NCBI RefSeq assembly: GCF_003590875.1
Contig: NZ_QYUN01000002.1
Coordinates: 3,472,001 to 3,536,000, forward strand
Length of the DNA stretch: 64,000 nt
DNA from: Noviherbaspirillum cavernae
GTDB lineage: Bacteria > Pseudomonadota > Gammaproteobacteria > Burkholderiales > Burkholderiaceae_D
Reading direction: 5' to 3'
The notes beneath the pieces were generated by a model that saw only the letters and a program-made list of their open reading frames with translations, was not told where the DNA came from and did not search any database. Position 1 is the stretch's first letter. Every line of letters begins with the position of its first letter. Both the position numbers and the translations under genes were made by a program. Positions 27,041 to 35,549 of this stretch are shown here, piece by piece.

Positions 27041-27538
27041 TCATGCGCCGGGCAGCGGGCACAGCTTCTTGAGCAAGTCGCGCAGCAGCTTTTTTTCCGC
27101 GCCGCTCAGGGCCTGCGCGATGCGGTGGTCGTGATCCAGCACGGTCTTCTTGTAGCGCTTGAGCTGCCTCTTCCCGTCCCTGGTCAGATGCAGGCTGTAG
27201 GAGCGGCGGTCGTCGGACGCGTGCCGCTCGACCAGTCCGCCCTTCTCGAAACGGTCGATGATGGAGACGACGCCCGAGCGGGCAATGCCCATCACTTCCG
27301 CAAGCTTCGTCTGGGAAATTCCCGGATTGTTTTCGATGATCACCAGCGAGGAGAATCGCTGCGGAGTGATGTCCTCGGCCGCCAGCGTCGCCGCAAAATC
27401 CTCGTAGATCGAGAGCTGCGCCCGGCGCACCGCATAGCCGACCAGATCATCGAGCACGTCGTAATCGATGCCTTCGATTCTGGCATTGAAATGCACCGGA
27501 TCGCTCTTCGCTTCCGCACCACGCTTGGATACAGCCAT
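27041..27538 (-). CDS. MarR-family transcriptional regulator
   Basis: 165 residues with the winged-helix core: SLVIIENNPGISQTKLAEVM (helix-turn-helix), ARSGVVSIIDRFEKGGLVER and the wing HASDDRRSYSLHLTRDGKR. ATG 27538 has GGAG five bases upstream; a GTG at 27544 is less likely. It is divergent from a FAD monooxygenase gene, and a near-ideal palindrome at 27652-27672 lies between them, which is very probably its operator. The ligand is likely an aromatic acid handled by the monooxygenase. Confidence 0.88.
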   Translation of the reverse strand: MAVSKRGAEAKSDPVHFNARIEGIDYDVLDDLVGYAVRRAQLSIYEDFAATLAAEDITPQRFSSLVIIENNPGISQTKLAEVMGIARSGVVSIIDRFEKGGLVERHASDDRRSYSLHLTRDGKRQLKRYKKTVLDHDHRIAQALSGAEKKLLRDLLKKLCPLPGA

Positions 27539-27651
27539 TGCCACTCCATTCCGGTTTGCGCACGTCTTCGACGAATCAGCCGCTTTGCCATGCCGGCCGG
27601 AGCCGGGCGCGGGCGGATGCGTTGTCCCTCGTCCTTGTGTTACACAAAATA

Positions 27652-27672
27652 ATTGTTATACAGTATAACAAT
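27652..27672. promoter_or_regulatory. Palindromic MarR-type operator
   Basis: A perfect palindrome with half sites ATTGTTATAC (27652-27661) and GTATAACAAT (27663-27672) around a central A. MarR-family operators are 16-22-bp AT-rich palindromes with just this look. It lies in the 199-bp divergent region between marR and the monooxygenase gene and could control both. Confidence 0.75.
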
Positions 27673-27737
27673 ACGACGCTGGAACAAGCTACCGTCCGGT
27701 GCTGGTTCCGCGAAGCGGTATCCACAAGGAGACAAGG

Positions 27738-28982
27738 ATGAAAGTTGCAATCGCGGGTGCCGGCATCGGCGGGCTGACGCTGGCATTGATGCTGCACGAC
27801 AAGGGCATTGAGGTTGATGTCTACGAAGCGACGGGCGAGATCAGGCCGCTCGGCGTGGGCATCAATCTGTTGCCGCATGCCAGCAAGCAATTGTGCGATC
27901 TCGGCCTGGAAGACGTTCTGGCCGTCAAGAGCATCGAGACCTCGACGCTGGCGTACTTCAACAAGTTCGGCCAGGAAATCTGGCGCGAGCCGCGTGGCCG
28001 GGCGGCGGGTTATCCCTATCCGCAGTTTTCGATTCACCGCGGCGAGTTGCAGATGCTGCTGCTCGATACCGCGCGGGCGCGACTGGGTGCGGCGCGCATC
28101 CACGCGGGGCATGCCTTCAAGGCGTTCAGGCAAGCCGCCGACAAGGTGATCTCGACCTTCACGCGGCGCGATGGCGCGACCGATGTCGAGATCGAATCGG
28201 ACCTCCTGATCGGCGCCGACGGCATTCATTCCGCGGTGCGCAGGTTCATGTATCCGACTGGCGACGAGCCGCGCTTCTCCGGCCGCATGCTGTGGCGCGC
28301 CGTGACCGAGGCCGAGCCTTTCATGGATGGCCGCAGCATGTTCATGGCCGGCCACCAGAATCAGAAGTTCGTCGCCTACCCGATCTCCGAACCGCTGCGC
28401 CGCCAGGGCCGCTCGCTCATCAACTGGATCGCCGAGCTGCGGGTTCCGAACGGCGACATGCCGACGACCGACTGGAACCGCAAGGTCGACAAGTCGGTAT
28501 TCAACCAGCCTTTCGCGAACTGGAAGTGGGACTGGATCGACATCCCCGCGATCATCGACGGCGCGGAAGCGGTGTACGAATTCCCGCTGGTCGACCGCGA
28601 TCCGCTGCCGCGCTGGACCTTCGAGCGCGTCACCCTGCTGGGCGATGCGGCGCACCCGATGTATCCGATCGGCTCCAACGGCAGCGCGCAGGCGATCCTC
28701 GATGCGCGCTACCTCGCCGACTGCCTGACGAGCGAGCCGGACCTGCTGTATGCCCTGCGCGAGTACGAGGCCGAAAGGCTGCCGCGCACCGCCGGCATCG
28801 TCTTGCGCAACCGCATGAACGGCCCCGAGCAAGTCATGCAACTGGCGGAAGAGCGTGCCCCCGACGGCTTCGCCAACATCAACGACGTCATTCCGCAGGA
28901 ACAGCTGGAAGCCATTTCGCTGCGCTACAAGCGCCTTGCCGGGTTCGACAAGGACTCGCTCAGTGCGCCGCGTCCGGCCTGA
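27738..28982 (+). CDS. FAD-dependent monooxygenase (aromatic hydroxylase-like)
   Basis: 414 residues of the class A flavoprotein hydroxylases. The Rossmann GxGxxG is MKVAIAGAGIGGLTLALMLH, the DG motif is LLIGADGIHSAVRRF, and the GD motif is VTLLGDAAHPMYPIGSNG. ATG 27738 has AAGGAG upstream; the in-frame start at 27699 is upstream of the ribosome binding site. Relatives hydroxylate salicylate, hydroxybenzoates or quinolones. Regulation by the divergent MarR is likely. It is followed after 33 bp by a DUF3237 gene. Confidence 0.88.
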   Translation: MKVAIAGAGIGGLTLALMLHDKGIEVDVYEATGEIRPLGVGINLLPHASKQLCDLGLEDVLAVKSIETSTLAYFNKFGQEIWREPRGRAAGYPYPQFSIHRGELQMLLLDTARARLGAARIHAGHAFKAFRQAADKVISTFTRRDGATDVEIESDLLIGADGIHSAVRRFMYPTGDEPRFSGRMLWRAVTEAEPFMDGRSMFMAGHQNQKFVAYPISEPLRRQGRSLINWIAELRVPNGDMPTTDWNRKVDKSVFNQPFANWKWDWIDIPAIIDGAEAVYEFPLVDRDPLPRWTFERVTLLGDAAHPMYPIGSNGSAQAILDARYLADCLTSEPDLLYALREYEAERLPRTAGIVLRNRMNGPEQVMQLAEERAPDGFANINDVIPQEQLEAISLRYKRLAGFDKDSLSAPRPA

Positions 28983-29015
28983 GCGCCATCCTCATTGTCC
29001 ATTCAGGAAAACACC

Positions 29016-29465
29016 ATGTCCGACATCCTTGAAAACCCGGCGGCCCTGCGGCCGGTGATACGCGTCGAAGTCCATGTCGCGCCACCGACCATGCTGGGCG
29101 AACTGGCAGGCGTCGAACGCCGCATCATCGCCATCGCGGGCGGCACGATTGCCGGCGCGGATTTCGCCGGCACCATCCTGCCGGGCGGCAGCGACATCCA
29201 GTCGGTGCGTGCCGACGGCACGATCGAACTGACCGCGCGCTACGCGGTCGACCTCGGCCCGCACGGCAAGCTGCTGGTCGAGAACACCGGCATCCGCCGC
29301 AATGCGACAGGCCTCGAGGCGCAGTCTGCGCCGCCGTATTTTCGCGGCGTCATGCGCTTCAATGCGCCGGCCGGGCCGCTGCAATGGCTGAACGACAGCG
29401 TCTTCATCAGCAGCGGCAGACGTGAAGGCGGCACGGTGTTTCTGGATGTGTTTGAGGTGGTTTAA
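29016..29465 (+). CDS. DUF3237 domain protein
   Basis: 149 residues of DUF3237: FAGTILPGGSDIQSVRADGT and IELTARYAVDLGPHGKLLVE, then YFRGVMRFNAPAGPLQWLND and the C-terminal GTVFLDVFEVV. A small beta-barrel-like family often linked to aromatic catabolism genes, as here behind the monooxygenase. Function unknown. It probably shares the monooxygenase transcript. Confidence 0.85.
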   Translation: MSDILENPAALRPVIRVEVHVAPPTMLGELAGVERRIIAIAGGTIAGADFAGTILPGGSDIQSVRADGTIELTARYAVDLGPHGKLLVENTGIRRNATGLEAQSAPPYFRGVMRFNAPAGPLQWLNDSVFISSGRREGGTVFLDVFEVV

Positions 29466-29487
29466 GGGGGCTCAACCCGCGACCCCG

Positions 29488-30387
29488 TCATTCGCCCAGA
29501 ACCCCGCCAGCCAGCCGCTGCGCCAGAAAATTCACCAGCGCCGCGACACGCGGCGCAAGCGTTCCCTGTTTGTAGAACACGGCCCACACCGGCTGCGCCC
29601 ACGGCAGGGTCGCCGCTTCCAGCACCGGCACCAGGCGCCCGCTCGCCACGTCGCCGCGTGTCAGAAAGTCGGCCAGACAGACGATGCCGGCATCCGCCAA
29701 TGCCAGGTGGCGCAAGGTCTCGCCGCTGGACACCGCGATGACCGGCTGCACCGGCAATCCTTCGCCGCCTTCCTGCGGCAGCGGCCAGATGTTGAGCGAT
29801 GCCGGCGTGGTAAAGCCGAGCAGGCGATGCTGCGCCAGTTCATCCGCTTTCTGCGGCATGCCGTGGCGCGCCAGATAGGCCGGCGACGCCAGCAGGCGCA
29901 GACAGCTTGATCCGAGCCGTCGGGCATTCAAGGTGGAATCGGCCAGCGGACCGATGCGAATCGCCAGATCGGCACGCTCCTCGATCAGATCGATCACGGT
30001 TTCGCCGCTGACCAGTTCCAGCCGCACCAGCGGATAGGCATCCATGAATTCCGCCGCCAGCGGCGCTACCAGATGATCCAGGGCGGGCGTGGCGGCATTG
30101 ACGCGCACCAGTCCCGACGGCTGCGAAAGACGGGCGGCCAGCTGCTCTTCCGTATCCTGCAAATCGGACAGGACTTTCCGGGCGCGTGCCAGCAGCCACT
30201 CGCCTTCTTCCGTCAGGTCCAGCCGGCGCGTGGTCCGTTTGATCAAGGCCATGCCGAGCTGCGACTCCAGACGCGAGATGGCGCGGCTGATTCCCGAGGG
30301 AGTCTGTCCCAGCCGCTCGGCTGCAGCGGAAAACGAGCCGCTATCTATTACGGCGGCAAAGGCAATTAGCGCATCGACACTGAGCAT
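29488..30387 (-). CDS. LysR-family transcriptional regulator
   Basis: 299 residues. The N-terminal helix-turn-helix reads FAAVIDSGSFSAAAERLGQT then PSGISRAISRLESQLGMALI; the rest is the effector-binding domain (PLVRLELVSGETVIDLIEER). It is divergent from an MFS exporter and aldo-keto reductase, with 99 bp between starts, and likely regulates them. The LysR/dkgB neighbourhood resembles yafC-yafB of enterobacteria. Confidence 0.88.
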   Translation of the reverse strand: MLSVDALIAFAAVIDSGSFSAAAERLGQTPSGISRAISRLESQLGMALIKRTTRRLDLTEEGEWLLARARKVLSDLQDTEEQLAARLSQPSGLVRVNAATPALDHLVAPLAAEFMDAYPLVRLELVSGETVIDLIEERADLAIRIGPLADSTLNARRLGSSCLRLLASPAYLARHGMPQKADELAQHRLLGFTTPASLNIWPLPQEGGEGLPVQPVIAVSSGETLRHLALADAGIVCLADFLTRGDVASGRLVPVLEAATLPWAQPVWAVFYKQGTLAPRVAALVNFLAQRLAGGVLGE

Positions 30388-30389
30388 TT

Positions 30390-30404
30390 TTGATTCCCGG
30401 TCAA
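30390..30404. promoter_or_regulatory. Candidate LysR binding site
   Basis: TTGATTCCCGGTCAA has the T-N11-A form with inverted ends TTGA/TCAA and lies 2 bp upstream of the lysR start, in the divergent region with the MFS gene. Such a position would fit autoregulation plus control of the MFS gene. Confidence 0.45.
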
Positions 30405-30486
30405 AAGTGTATTGTAGTCAACCCGGTTTTTCTTCGGCGGCGCAGGACTCACACTGCGGGGCATCGTTTATCCAAAAGGAAAAATC

Positions 30487-31692
30487 ATGCCTCTTGCACT
30501 ATGGGCGCTGACACTGAGCGCTTTCGCCATCGGGACCACGGAATTCGTCATCGTCGGCCTCATTCCCACCATCGCCGCCAGTCTCGATGTCTCCGTGCCG
30601 TCGGCAGGATTGCTGGTCAGCCTCTATGCATTGGGCGTCGCTGTCGGCGCACCGGTGCTGACGGCACTGACCGGCCGCGTGCCGCGCAAGGCGCTGCTGC
30701 TGGGCCTGATGGCGCTGTTTACTGCAGGCAATCTGATCGCATGGATGGCACCGGGATACGAAGCCCTGATGGCGGCGCGCGTGCTGACCGGCCTGGCGCA
30801 CGGCGTGTTCTTTTCCATCGGCTCGACCATTGCCACCAGTCTGGTACCCAGGGAAAAAGCGGCCAGCGCGATTGCGCTCATGTTCACCGGGCTGACGGTG
30901 GCGCTGGTGACGGGCGTGCCGCTCGGCACTTTTATCGGCCAGACCCTTGGCTGGCAGGCGACCTTTCTTGCCGTCTCGCTGCTGGGCGTGATCGCATTCA
31001 TCGGCAGCCTGATTCTGGTGCCCGCCGATATTGCCGGCAGCCCACCGGCATCGCTGGCGACCCAGCTGTCCGTGCTGAAAAAGCCGCGCCTGCTGCTGGT
31101 CTATGCGATGACAACTTTGGGTTATGGCGGCACCTTCATCGCCTTCACCTACCTTGCTCCGATCCTGCAGGAAGTGTCCGGCTTCCCGGCCTCCAGCGTC
31201 AGCCTCGTCATGCTGGTGTATGGCGTATCGGTTGCGTTCGGCAATATCTGGGGCGGCAGGCTGGCGGACCGGAAAGGCCCTGTACGTGCCTTGCAGATCG
31301 TGTTCGGCTTGCTCGCGCTGGTGTTGTTTGCACTCACTTTCACCGCGTCGAATGCGTGGCTTGCGGTGGCGACGGTGCTGGCATGGGGTGCGGTCGCATT
31401 CGGCAACGTTCCCGGCTTGCAGGTGTATGTGGTGCAGCGCGCCGAACGCGATGCGCCGCGCGCGGTGGATGTCGCATCCGGCTTGAATATTGCTGCCTTC
31501 AACGTCGGCATTGCGCTCGGTGCCTGGGGCGGTGGCCTGATCGTCGCCCGCTTCGGCCTGATGGCGACGCCCTGGATCGGCGCGCTGGTAGTGCTCGGCG
31601 CACTGGGTCTGACGACACTGGCCGGACGGCTTGACCGCGATGAGGGAATCGATCCCCGCGCCAGGCCTGCGGGCGCAGTCGCGGCACATTGA
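30487..31692 (+). CDS. MFS transporter, DHA1 family (AraJ/YdhP-like)
   Basis: 401 residues, 12 helices. It starts [20 protein letters not shown], with the [19 protein letters not shown] signature of the AraJ/YdhP/CmlA-like efflux group. Motif A appears as [13 protein letters not shown] and motif C as [14 protein letters not shown]. It is probably a sugar or drug exporter. It is followed after 40 bp by an aldo-keto reductase and preceded by a divergent LysR gene that likely controls it. Confidence 0.88.
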   Translation: MPLALWALTLSAFAIGTTEFVIVGLIPTIAASLDVSVPSAGLLVSLYALGVAVGAPVLTALTGRVPRKALLLGLMALFTAGNLIAWMAPGYEALMAARVLTGLAHGVFFSIGSTIATSLVPREKAASAIALMFTGLTVALVTGVPLGTFIGQTLGWQATFLAVSLLGVIAFIGSLILVPADIAGSPPASLATQLSVLKKPRLLLVYAMTTLGYGGTFIAFTYLAPILQEVSGFPASSVSLVMLVYGVSVAFGNIWGGRLADRKGPVRALQIVFGLLALVLFALTFTASNAWLAVATVLAWGAVAFGNVPGLQVYVVQRAERDAPRAVDVASGLNIAAFNVGIALGAWGGGLIVARFGLMATPWIGALVVLGALGLTTLAGRLDRDEGIDPRARPAGAVAAH

Positions 31693-31732
31693 TCCCCTAC
31701 CCCGAATTTTCTTCTTCTACAGAAAGCGACAA

Positions 31733-32533
31733 ATGCACATTCCCGCCATCGGCCTCGGCACCTTCCGCCTGCAGGACCGGCAAGTCATCGATTCGGTGCG
31801 CACCGGTCTGGAACTCGGCTACCGGCACATCGACACCGCGCAGATCTATGGCAACGAAGCGGAGGTCGGCCAGACGATTGCCGACAGCGAGGTGGCGCGC
31901 CGGGACCTGTTCGTCACCACCAAGATCTGGACCGAGAATCTGACGGCCGGCAAGCTCATTCCCAGCCTGAAGGACAGCCTCCGGAAACTGCGCATGGAGC
32001 AGGTCGATTTGACGCTGATTCACTGGCCATCACCGAAGGACGCGGTGCCGCTCACCGAAACCATGGCGGCCTTGCTGGAAGCGAAAACGCAGGGACTGAC
32101 GCGACTGATCGGCGTGTCGAATTTCACCATCGCGCACATGACGCAGGCGATCGCCGCCATCGGCGCGGCGAACATCGCGACCAATCAGATCGAGATTCAT
32201 CCCTTCCTGCAAAACCACAAGGTGGCCGCGTTTGCGCGCCAGCACGGCATCCACCTCACCGCCTACATGCCGCTGGCCTACGGCAAGGTGATGCAGGACC
32301 CTGTGCTCCGTCAGATTGCCGAACGCCACGGCATTACTGCCGCGCAGCTGTCGCTCGCATGGCTGCTGCAGCAAGGCTTCGCGGTCATTCCTTCCTCGAC
32401 GCAACGCGCCAACCTGGCAAGCAATCTTGCCGCGCAAAACATCCACTTGCCGGAAACGGACATGGCGGCAATCCACAGTCTCGACCGCAATGAACGCATC
32501 GCCAGTCCGGACTTTGCGCCGGTCTGGGATTGA
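31733..32533 (+). CDS. dkgB: Aldo/keto reductase (2,5-didehydrogluconate reductase DkgB-like)
   Basis: 266 residues, an (alpha/beta)8 NADPH-dependent reductase. It starts [20 protein letters not shown], with the active-site Asp/Tyr in [18 protein letters not shown], catalytic Lys in TTKIWTENL, and His in [15 protein letters not shown]-binding [15 protein letters not shown] lies near the C-terminus. DkgB reduces 2,5-diketo-gluconate or methylglyoxal. Start at 31733 chosen because the upstream in-frame part shows no similarity. Confidence 0.87.
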   Translation: MHIPAIGLGTFRLQDRQVIDSVRTGLELGYRHIDTAQIYGNEAEVGQTIADSEVARRDLFVTTKIWTENLTAGKLIPSLKDSLRKLRMEQVDLTLIHWPSPKDAVPLTETMAALLEAKTQGLTRLIGVSNFTIAHMTQAIAAIGAANIATNQIEIHPFLQNHKVAAFARQHGIHLTAYMPLAYGKVMQDPVLRQIAERHGITAAQLSLAWLLQQGFAVIPSSTQRANLASNLAAQNIHLPETDMAAIHSLDRNERIASPDFAPVWD

Positions 32534-32571
32534 AGGCATGATGGTCGCGTGAATTGTTGCGGAGACCATTG

Positions 32572-33303
32572 ATGAAAGCCATTGTTACCGGACACACCCG
32601 CGGGCTGGGTGCGGCGATTGCGGAAAACCTGCTGGCGCGCGGCGTTGCGGTGCTGGGAATTTCGCGCAGCAACAACACCACGCTCGCAAGGAACTTCCCG
32701 GCCGCGCTCGAACAGGTGGAACTCGATCTGTCGGATAGCGCATCGCTGGCACGCTGGCTTGAAAGCGGTCGGCTGCGGCAATTCCTTGCCGGCAGCGAAA
32801 CGGTTCTTCTGATTAACAATGCCGGATTGCTGCAACCGGTCGGCCCGATCGCGACGCATGACGTCGCCGCCATCGCGCGCTCCGTCGGCGTGAACGTTGC
32901 CGCACCGCTGATGCTGGCCGCTGCGGTGGCTGCGGCCCCCGATGCCGGCGAGCAGCGCATCCTGCACGTGTCGAGCGGCGCGGGGCGCAGCCCGTATCCC
33001 GGCTGGAGCATCTATTGCGCGACGAAGGCGGCGCTGGATCAGCATGCGCAAGCAGCCGCGCTGGACCGCACGCCCGGCTTGCGCATCTGCAGTCTGGCGC
33101 CGGGCGTGATCGACACCGACATGCAGGCCGAAATCCGCGCGACATCGCCGGAGCGCTTTCCGCTGCGCGAGAAATTCGATGCATTGAAGCGCAGCGGCAG
33201 TCTGTCCGATCCCGCCGCCTGCGCGCAACGCCTGGTCGCCTATCTCCTGAGCGAGAAATTCGGCGAGCTTGCGCTTGCGGACCTGCGCGATACCGGTGAA
33301 TGA
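32572..33303 (+). CDS. SDR-family oxidoreductase
   Basis: 243 residues. The cofactor loop MKAIVTGHTRGLGAAIAENL lies at the N-terminus, with NNAG in LLINNAGLLQPVGP, the catalytic Ser in HVSSGAGRSPYPG, and Tyr/Lys in WSIYCATKAALDQH. The C-terminus resembles the sepiapterin/benzil reductase-like subgroup (LAPGVIDTDMQAEIR). It is 38 bp after dkgB on the same strand. Substrate unknown. Confidence 0.85.
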   Translation: MKAIVTGHTRGLGAAIAENLLARGVAVLGISRSNNTTLARNFPAALEQVELDLSDSASLARWLESGRLRQFLAGSETVLLINNAGLLQPVGPIATHDVAAIARSVGVNVAAPLMLAAAVAAAPDAGEQRILHVSSGAGRSPYPGWSIYCATKAALDQHAQAAALDRTPGLRICSLAPGVIDTDMQAEIRATSPERFPLREKFDALKRSGSLSDPAACAQRLVAYLLSEKFGELALADLRDTGE

Positions 33304-33335
33304 AAACGGATGAATGAAAGCGGATGAATGGAAAC

Positions 33336-33373
33336 GCGCCTTGCCATGCCGGCAGAGCGGCACAGCAAGGCGC
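33336..33373. terminator. Probable bidirectional terminator hairpin
   Basis: GCGCCTTGC (33336-33344) pairs with GCAAGGCGC (33365-33373), with an inner TGCCG/CGGCA stem. It lies between convergent SDR and pirin genes. No T tract is present. A 14-bp tandem repeat (TGAAARCGGATGAA twice, from 33301) precedes it. Confidence 0.5.
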
Positions 33374-33388
33374 GAATCTCGATGGCGC

Positions 33389-34255
33389 TCAGCCTGACAT
33401 CTGACCGAAGCGGCCGCTGTTGAAATCATCGACCGCCTGCGCGATTTCCTCCCGGCTGTTCATCACGAACGGGCCGTAGCCGACGATCGGTTCGTCGATC
33501 GGCTCGCCGGCGAGGAGCAGCACGACGGCGTCGTTGTTGGCCTCGATCGAGAGCGAGGTGCCGGCGCGGTCGAGCACCACCATCTGCGCTTCGCGCGCGA
33601 CCGCGTCGCCATTGACCAGGATCGTCCCGCGCAGCACGATCAGCGCCGTGTTCCAGCCATCGGGTTGACGCAACTCGCTGAGGCTGCCCTGCTTCAGCCG
33701 CATGTCCCACACGTTCATCGGCGTAAAGCTGCGCGCCGGCCCGGCCTTGCCGTCATGGTCGCCGGCAATCACGCGCACCGTGCCGGCATCGTCGGGCAGC
33801 GCCACTACCGGAATCTCGCGGTCGAGAATGGCCTGATAGCCGGGCGCGGCCATCTTCTGCTTCGCCGGCAGGTTCACCCACAGCTGCACCATTTCCAGCG
33901 TGCCGCCGGATTGCGTGAAGGCGTCGGAATGAAACTCCTCATGCAGAATGCCGCCGCCGGCCGTCATCCACTGCACGTCGCCGGGACCGATCACGCCGCC
34001 CTTGCCGGTGGAGTCGCGGTGCGCGACCTCGCCCTTGTAGACGATGGTGACGGTTTCGAAGCCGCGATGCGGATGCTGCCCGACACCGCGCGGACGCTCG
34101 CCGCGCTCGAACTCCATCGGCCCGGCGTAATCCAGCAGCAGGAAGGGGCTGAGCTGCTTGCCATGGCTTTGATAGGAAAACATCGAACGCACCGGGAAGC
34201 CGTCGCCGACCCAATGCTGGTGCGGGGCGCTGTAGACGCCGAGAACTTTTTTCAT
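33389..34255 (-). CDS. Pirin-family protein
   Basis: 288 residues, a two-domain cupin. The N-terminal metal-binding motif appears as VGQHPHRGFETVTIVYKGEV, followed by GDVQWMTAGGGILHEEFHS and LEMVQLWVNLPAKQKM. ATG 34255 has AAGGAG six bases upstream. Bacterial pirins include quercetinase-like and redox-regulatory proteins. It is divergent from a LysR gene that likely regulates it, a very common arrangement. Confidence 0.9.
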   Translation of the reverse strand: MKKVLGVYSAPHQHWVGDGFPVRSMFSYQSHGKQLSPFLLLDYAGPMEFERGERPRGVGQHPHRGFETVTIVYKGEVAHRDSTGKGGVIGPGDVQWMTAGGGILHEEFHSDAFTQSGGTLEMVQLWVNLPAKQKMAAPGYQAILDREIPVVALPDDAGTVRVIAGDHDGKAGPARSFTPMNVWDMRLKQGSLSELRQPDGWNTALIVLRGTILVNGDAVAREAQMVVLDRAGTSLSIEANNDAVVLLLAGEPIDEPIVGYGPFVMNSREEIAQAVDDFNSGRFGQMSG

Positions 34256-34285
34256 GCCCATCTCCTTGTGAAGACCATCACGAAC

Positions 34286-34373
34286 ATCGTTCCGGTAGTA
34301 TGGATTCGAAACGATGAGGCCGGTAGACCGCAAAATTCGGCTTCACTGTCCCACCCATGGAACGATGAGGCCG
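34286..34373. promoter_or_regulatory. Repeats in the pirin/LysR divergent region
   Basis: AACGATGAGGCCG occurs twice (34310-34322 and 34361-34373); the second copy contains the ribosome binding site of the LysR gene. An inverted half site ATCGTT (34286-34291) pairs with AACGAT of the first copy. These are candidate LysR sites for autoregulation and pirin control. Confidence 0.45.
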
Positions 34374-34375
34374 CC

Positions 34376-35281
34376 ATGCAGGATTTGAACGATCTTTATT
34401 ACTACGCGCAGGTGGTCGATCACGGCGGCTTCGCGCCTGCCGGGCGGGCGCTGGGCATGCCGAAATCGACATTGAGCCGGCGCATCGCGCTGCTGGAAGA
34501 AAGGCTGGGCGTGCGGCTGATCCAGCGTTCCACGCGGCATTTTTCCGTGACCGAAATCGGCCAGACCTATTACGAGCATTGCAAGGCGATGCTGATGGAA
34601 GCCGAGGCGGCGCAGGAGGCGATCGAGGTGACGCAGGCCGAACCGCGCGGCATCGTGCGCATGACTTGCCCGATTGCCTTGCTGCACGCCAATGTCGGCG
34701 CGATGCTGGCCGATTTCATGGCCGCCCATCCGCGCGTGACGGTGCATCTGGAAGCGACCAACCGCCGCGTCGATCCGGTCAGCGAGGCGATCGACGTTGC
34801 GCTCCGCGTGCGTCCGCCGCCGCTGCAGGACAGCGAGCTGGTCATGCGCGTGCTGGCCGATCGCGGCCAGTGCCTGCTCGCCAGCCCCGCGCTGCTGGCG
34901 CGGCATCCCGCACCGCATGCGCCGGCCGATCTGGCCGACTGGCCCAGCCTTGCGCTGGGCACACCGCAGCAAAGCCATTTGTGGAGCCTGTTCGGACCGG
35001 ACGGCGCGCATGCCGCCATCCATCACACGCCACGCTTCGTCACCGGCGACATGATTGCGCTGATCCATGCCGCGTTGGCCGGCGTCGGCGTGGTGCAGCT
35101 GCCGACGATGTTCATTCGCCCGCAGCTGGCGCAGGGATCGCTGGTGCCCCTGCTGCCGGAGTGGGCGCCGCGACGCGAGATCGTCCACGCGGTGTTTCCG
35201 TCGCGGCGCGGGCTGCTGCCTTCTGTGCGCAGCCTGATCGAGTATCTGGCGCAGCGCTTCGCCGCGCTCGACGAGGATTAA
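34376..35281 (+). CDS. LysR-family transcriptional regulator
   Basis: 301 residues. MQDLNDLYYYAQVVDHGGFA starts the helix-turn-helix domain (GRALGMPKSTLSRRIALLEE), followed by an effector-binding domain (HPRVTVHLEATNRRVDPVSE). Start ATG 34376 with GAGG just upstream. Of the DsdC/AaeR-like group often paired with pirin. Divergent from pirin by 120 bp. Confidence 0.9.
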   Translation: MQDLNDLYYYAQVVDHGGFAPAGRALGMPKSTLSRRIALLEERLGVRLIQRSTRHFSVTEIGQTYYEHCKAMLMEAEAAQEAIEVTQAEPRGIVRMTCPIALLHANVGAMLADFMAAHPRVTVHLEATNRRVDPVSEAIDVALRVRPPPLQDSELVMRVLADRGQCLLASPALLARHPAPHAPADLADWPSLALGTPQQSHLWSLFGPDGAHAAIHHTPRFVTGDMIALIHAALAGVGVVQLPTMFIRPQLAQGSLVPLLPEWAPRREIVHAVFPSRRGLLPSVRSLIEYLAQRFAALDED

Positions 35282-35352
35282 ACGACGCAACGGCGCGACA
35301 AATCGCGCACGCGGGCGCACAATGAACGCCATCCCCGACCAACGTTTCTGCC

Positions 35353-35547
35353 ATGCCCGACCTCCCGCGCGACGATCTCCGCCCTGTTCCGCCCGCACCG
35401 CCGGATGACGACGCCTGCTGCCACAGCGGATGCAACCCGTGTGTCTTCGACATGTACGCGGAGGAGCTGGAACTGTATCGCGAGGAATTGCGCGTCTGGG
35501 AGGAGCGCCGCAAGCAGGACGGCAAGGGCGACCGCCGTTCCCGCTGA
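35353..35547 (+). CDS. Oxidoreductase-like domain protein
   Basis: 64 residues. The diagnostic motif is DDDACCHSGCNPCVFDMYAE, a conserved Cys cluster (CC...C..C) followed by EELELYREELRVWEERR. This short family (oxidoreductase-like, N-terminal) occurs as stand-alone proteins in beta-proteobacteria. Function unknown. It converges with the cyanophycinase gene with a 2-bp gap. Confidence 0.82.
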   Translation: MPDLPRDDLRPVPPAPPDDDACCHSGCNPCVFDMYAEELELYREELRVWEERRKQDGKGDRRSR

Positions 35548-35549
35548 AA

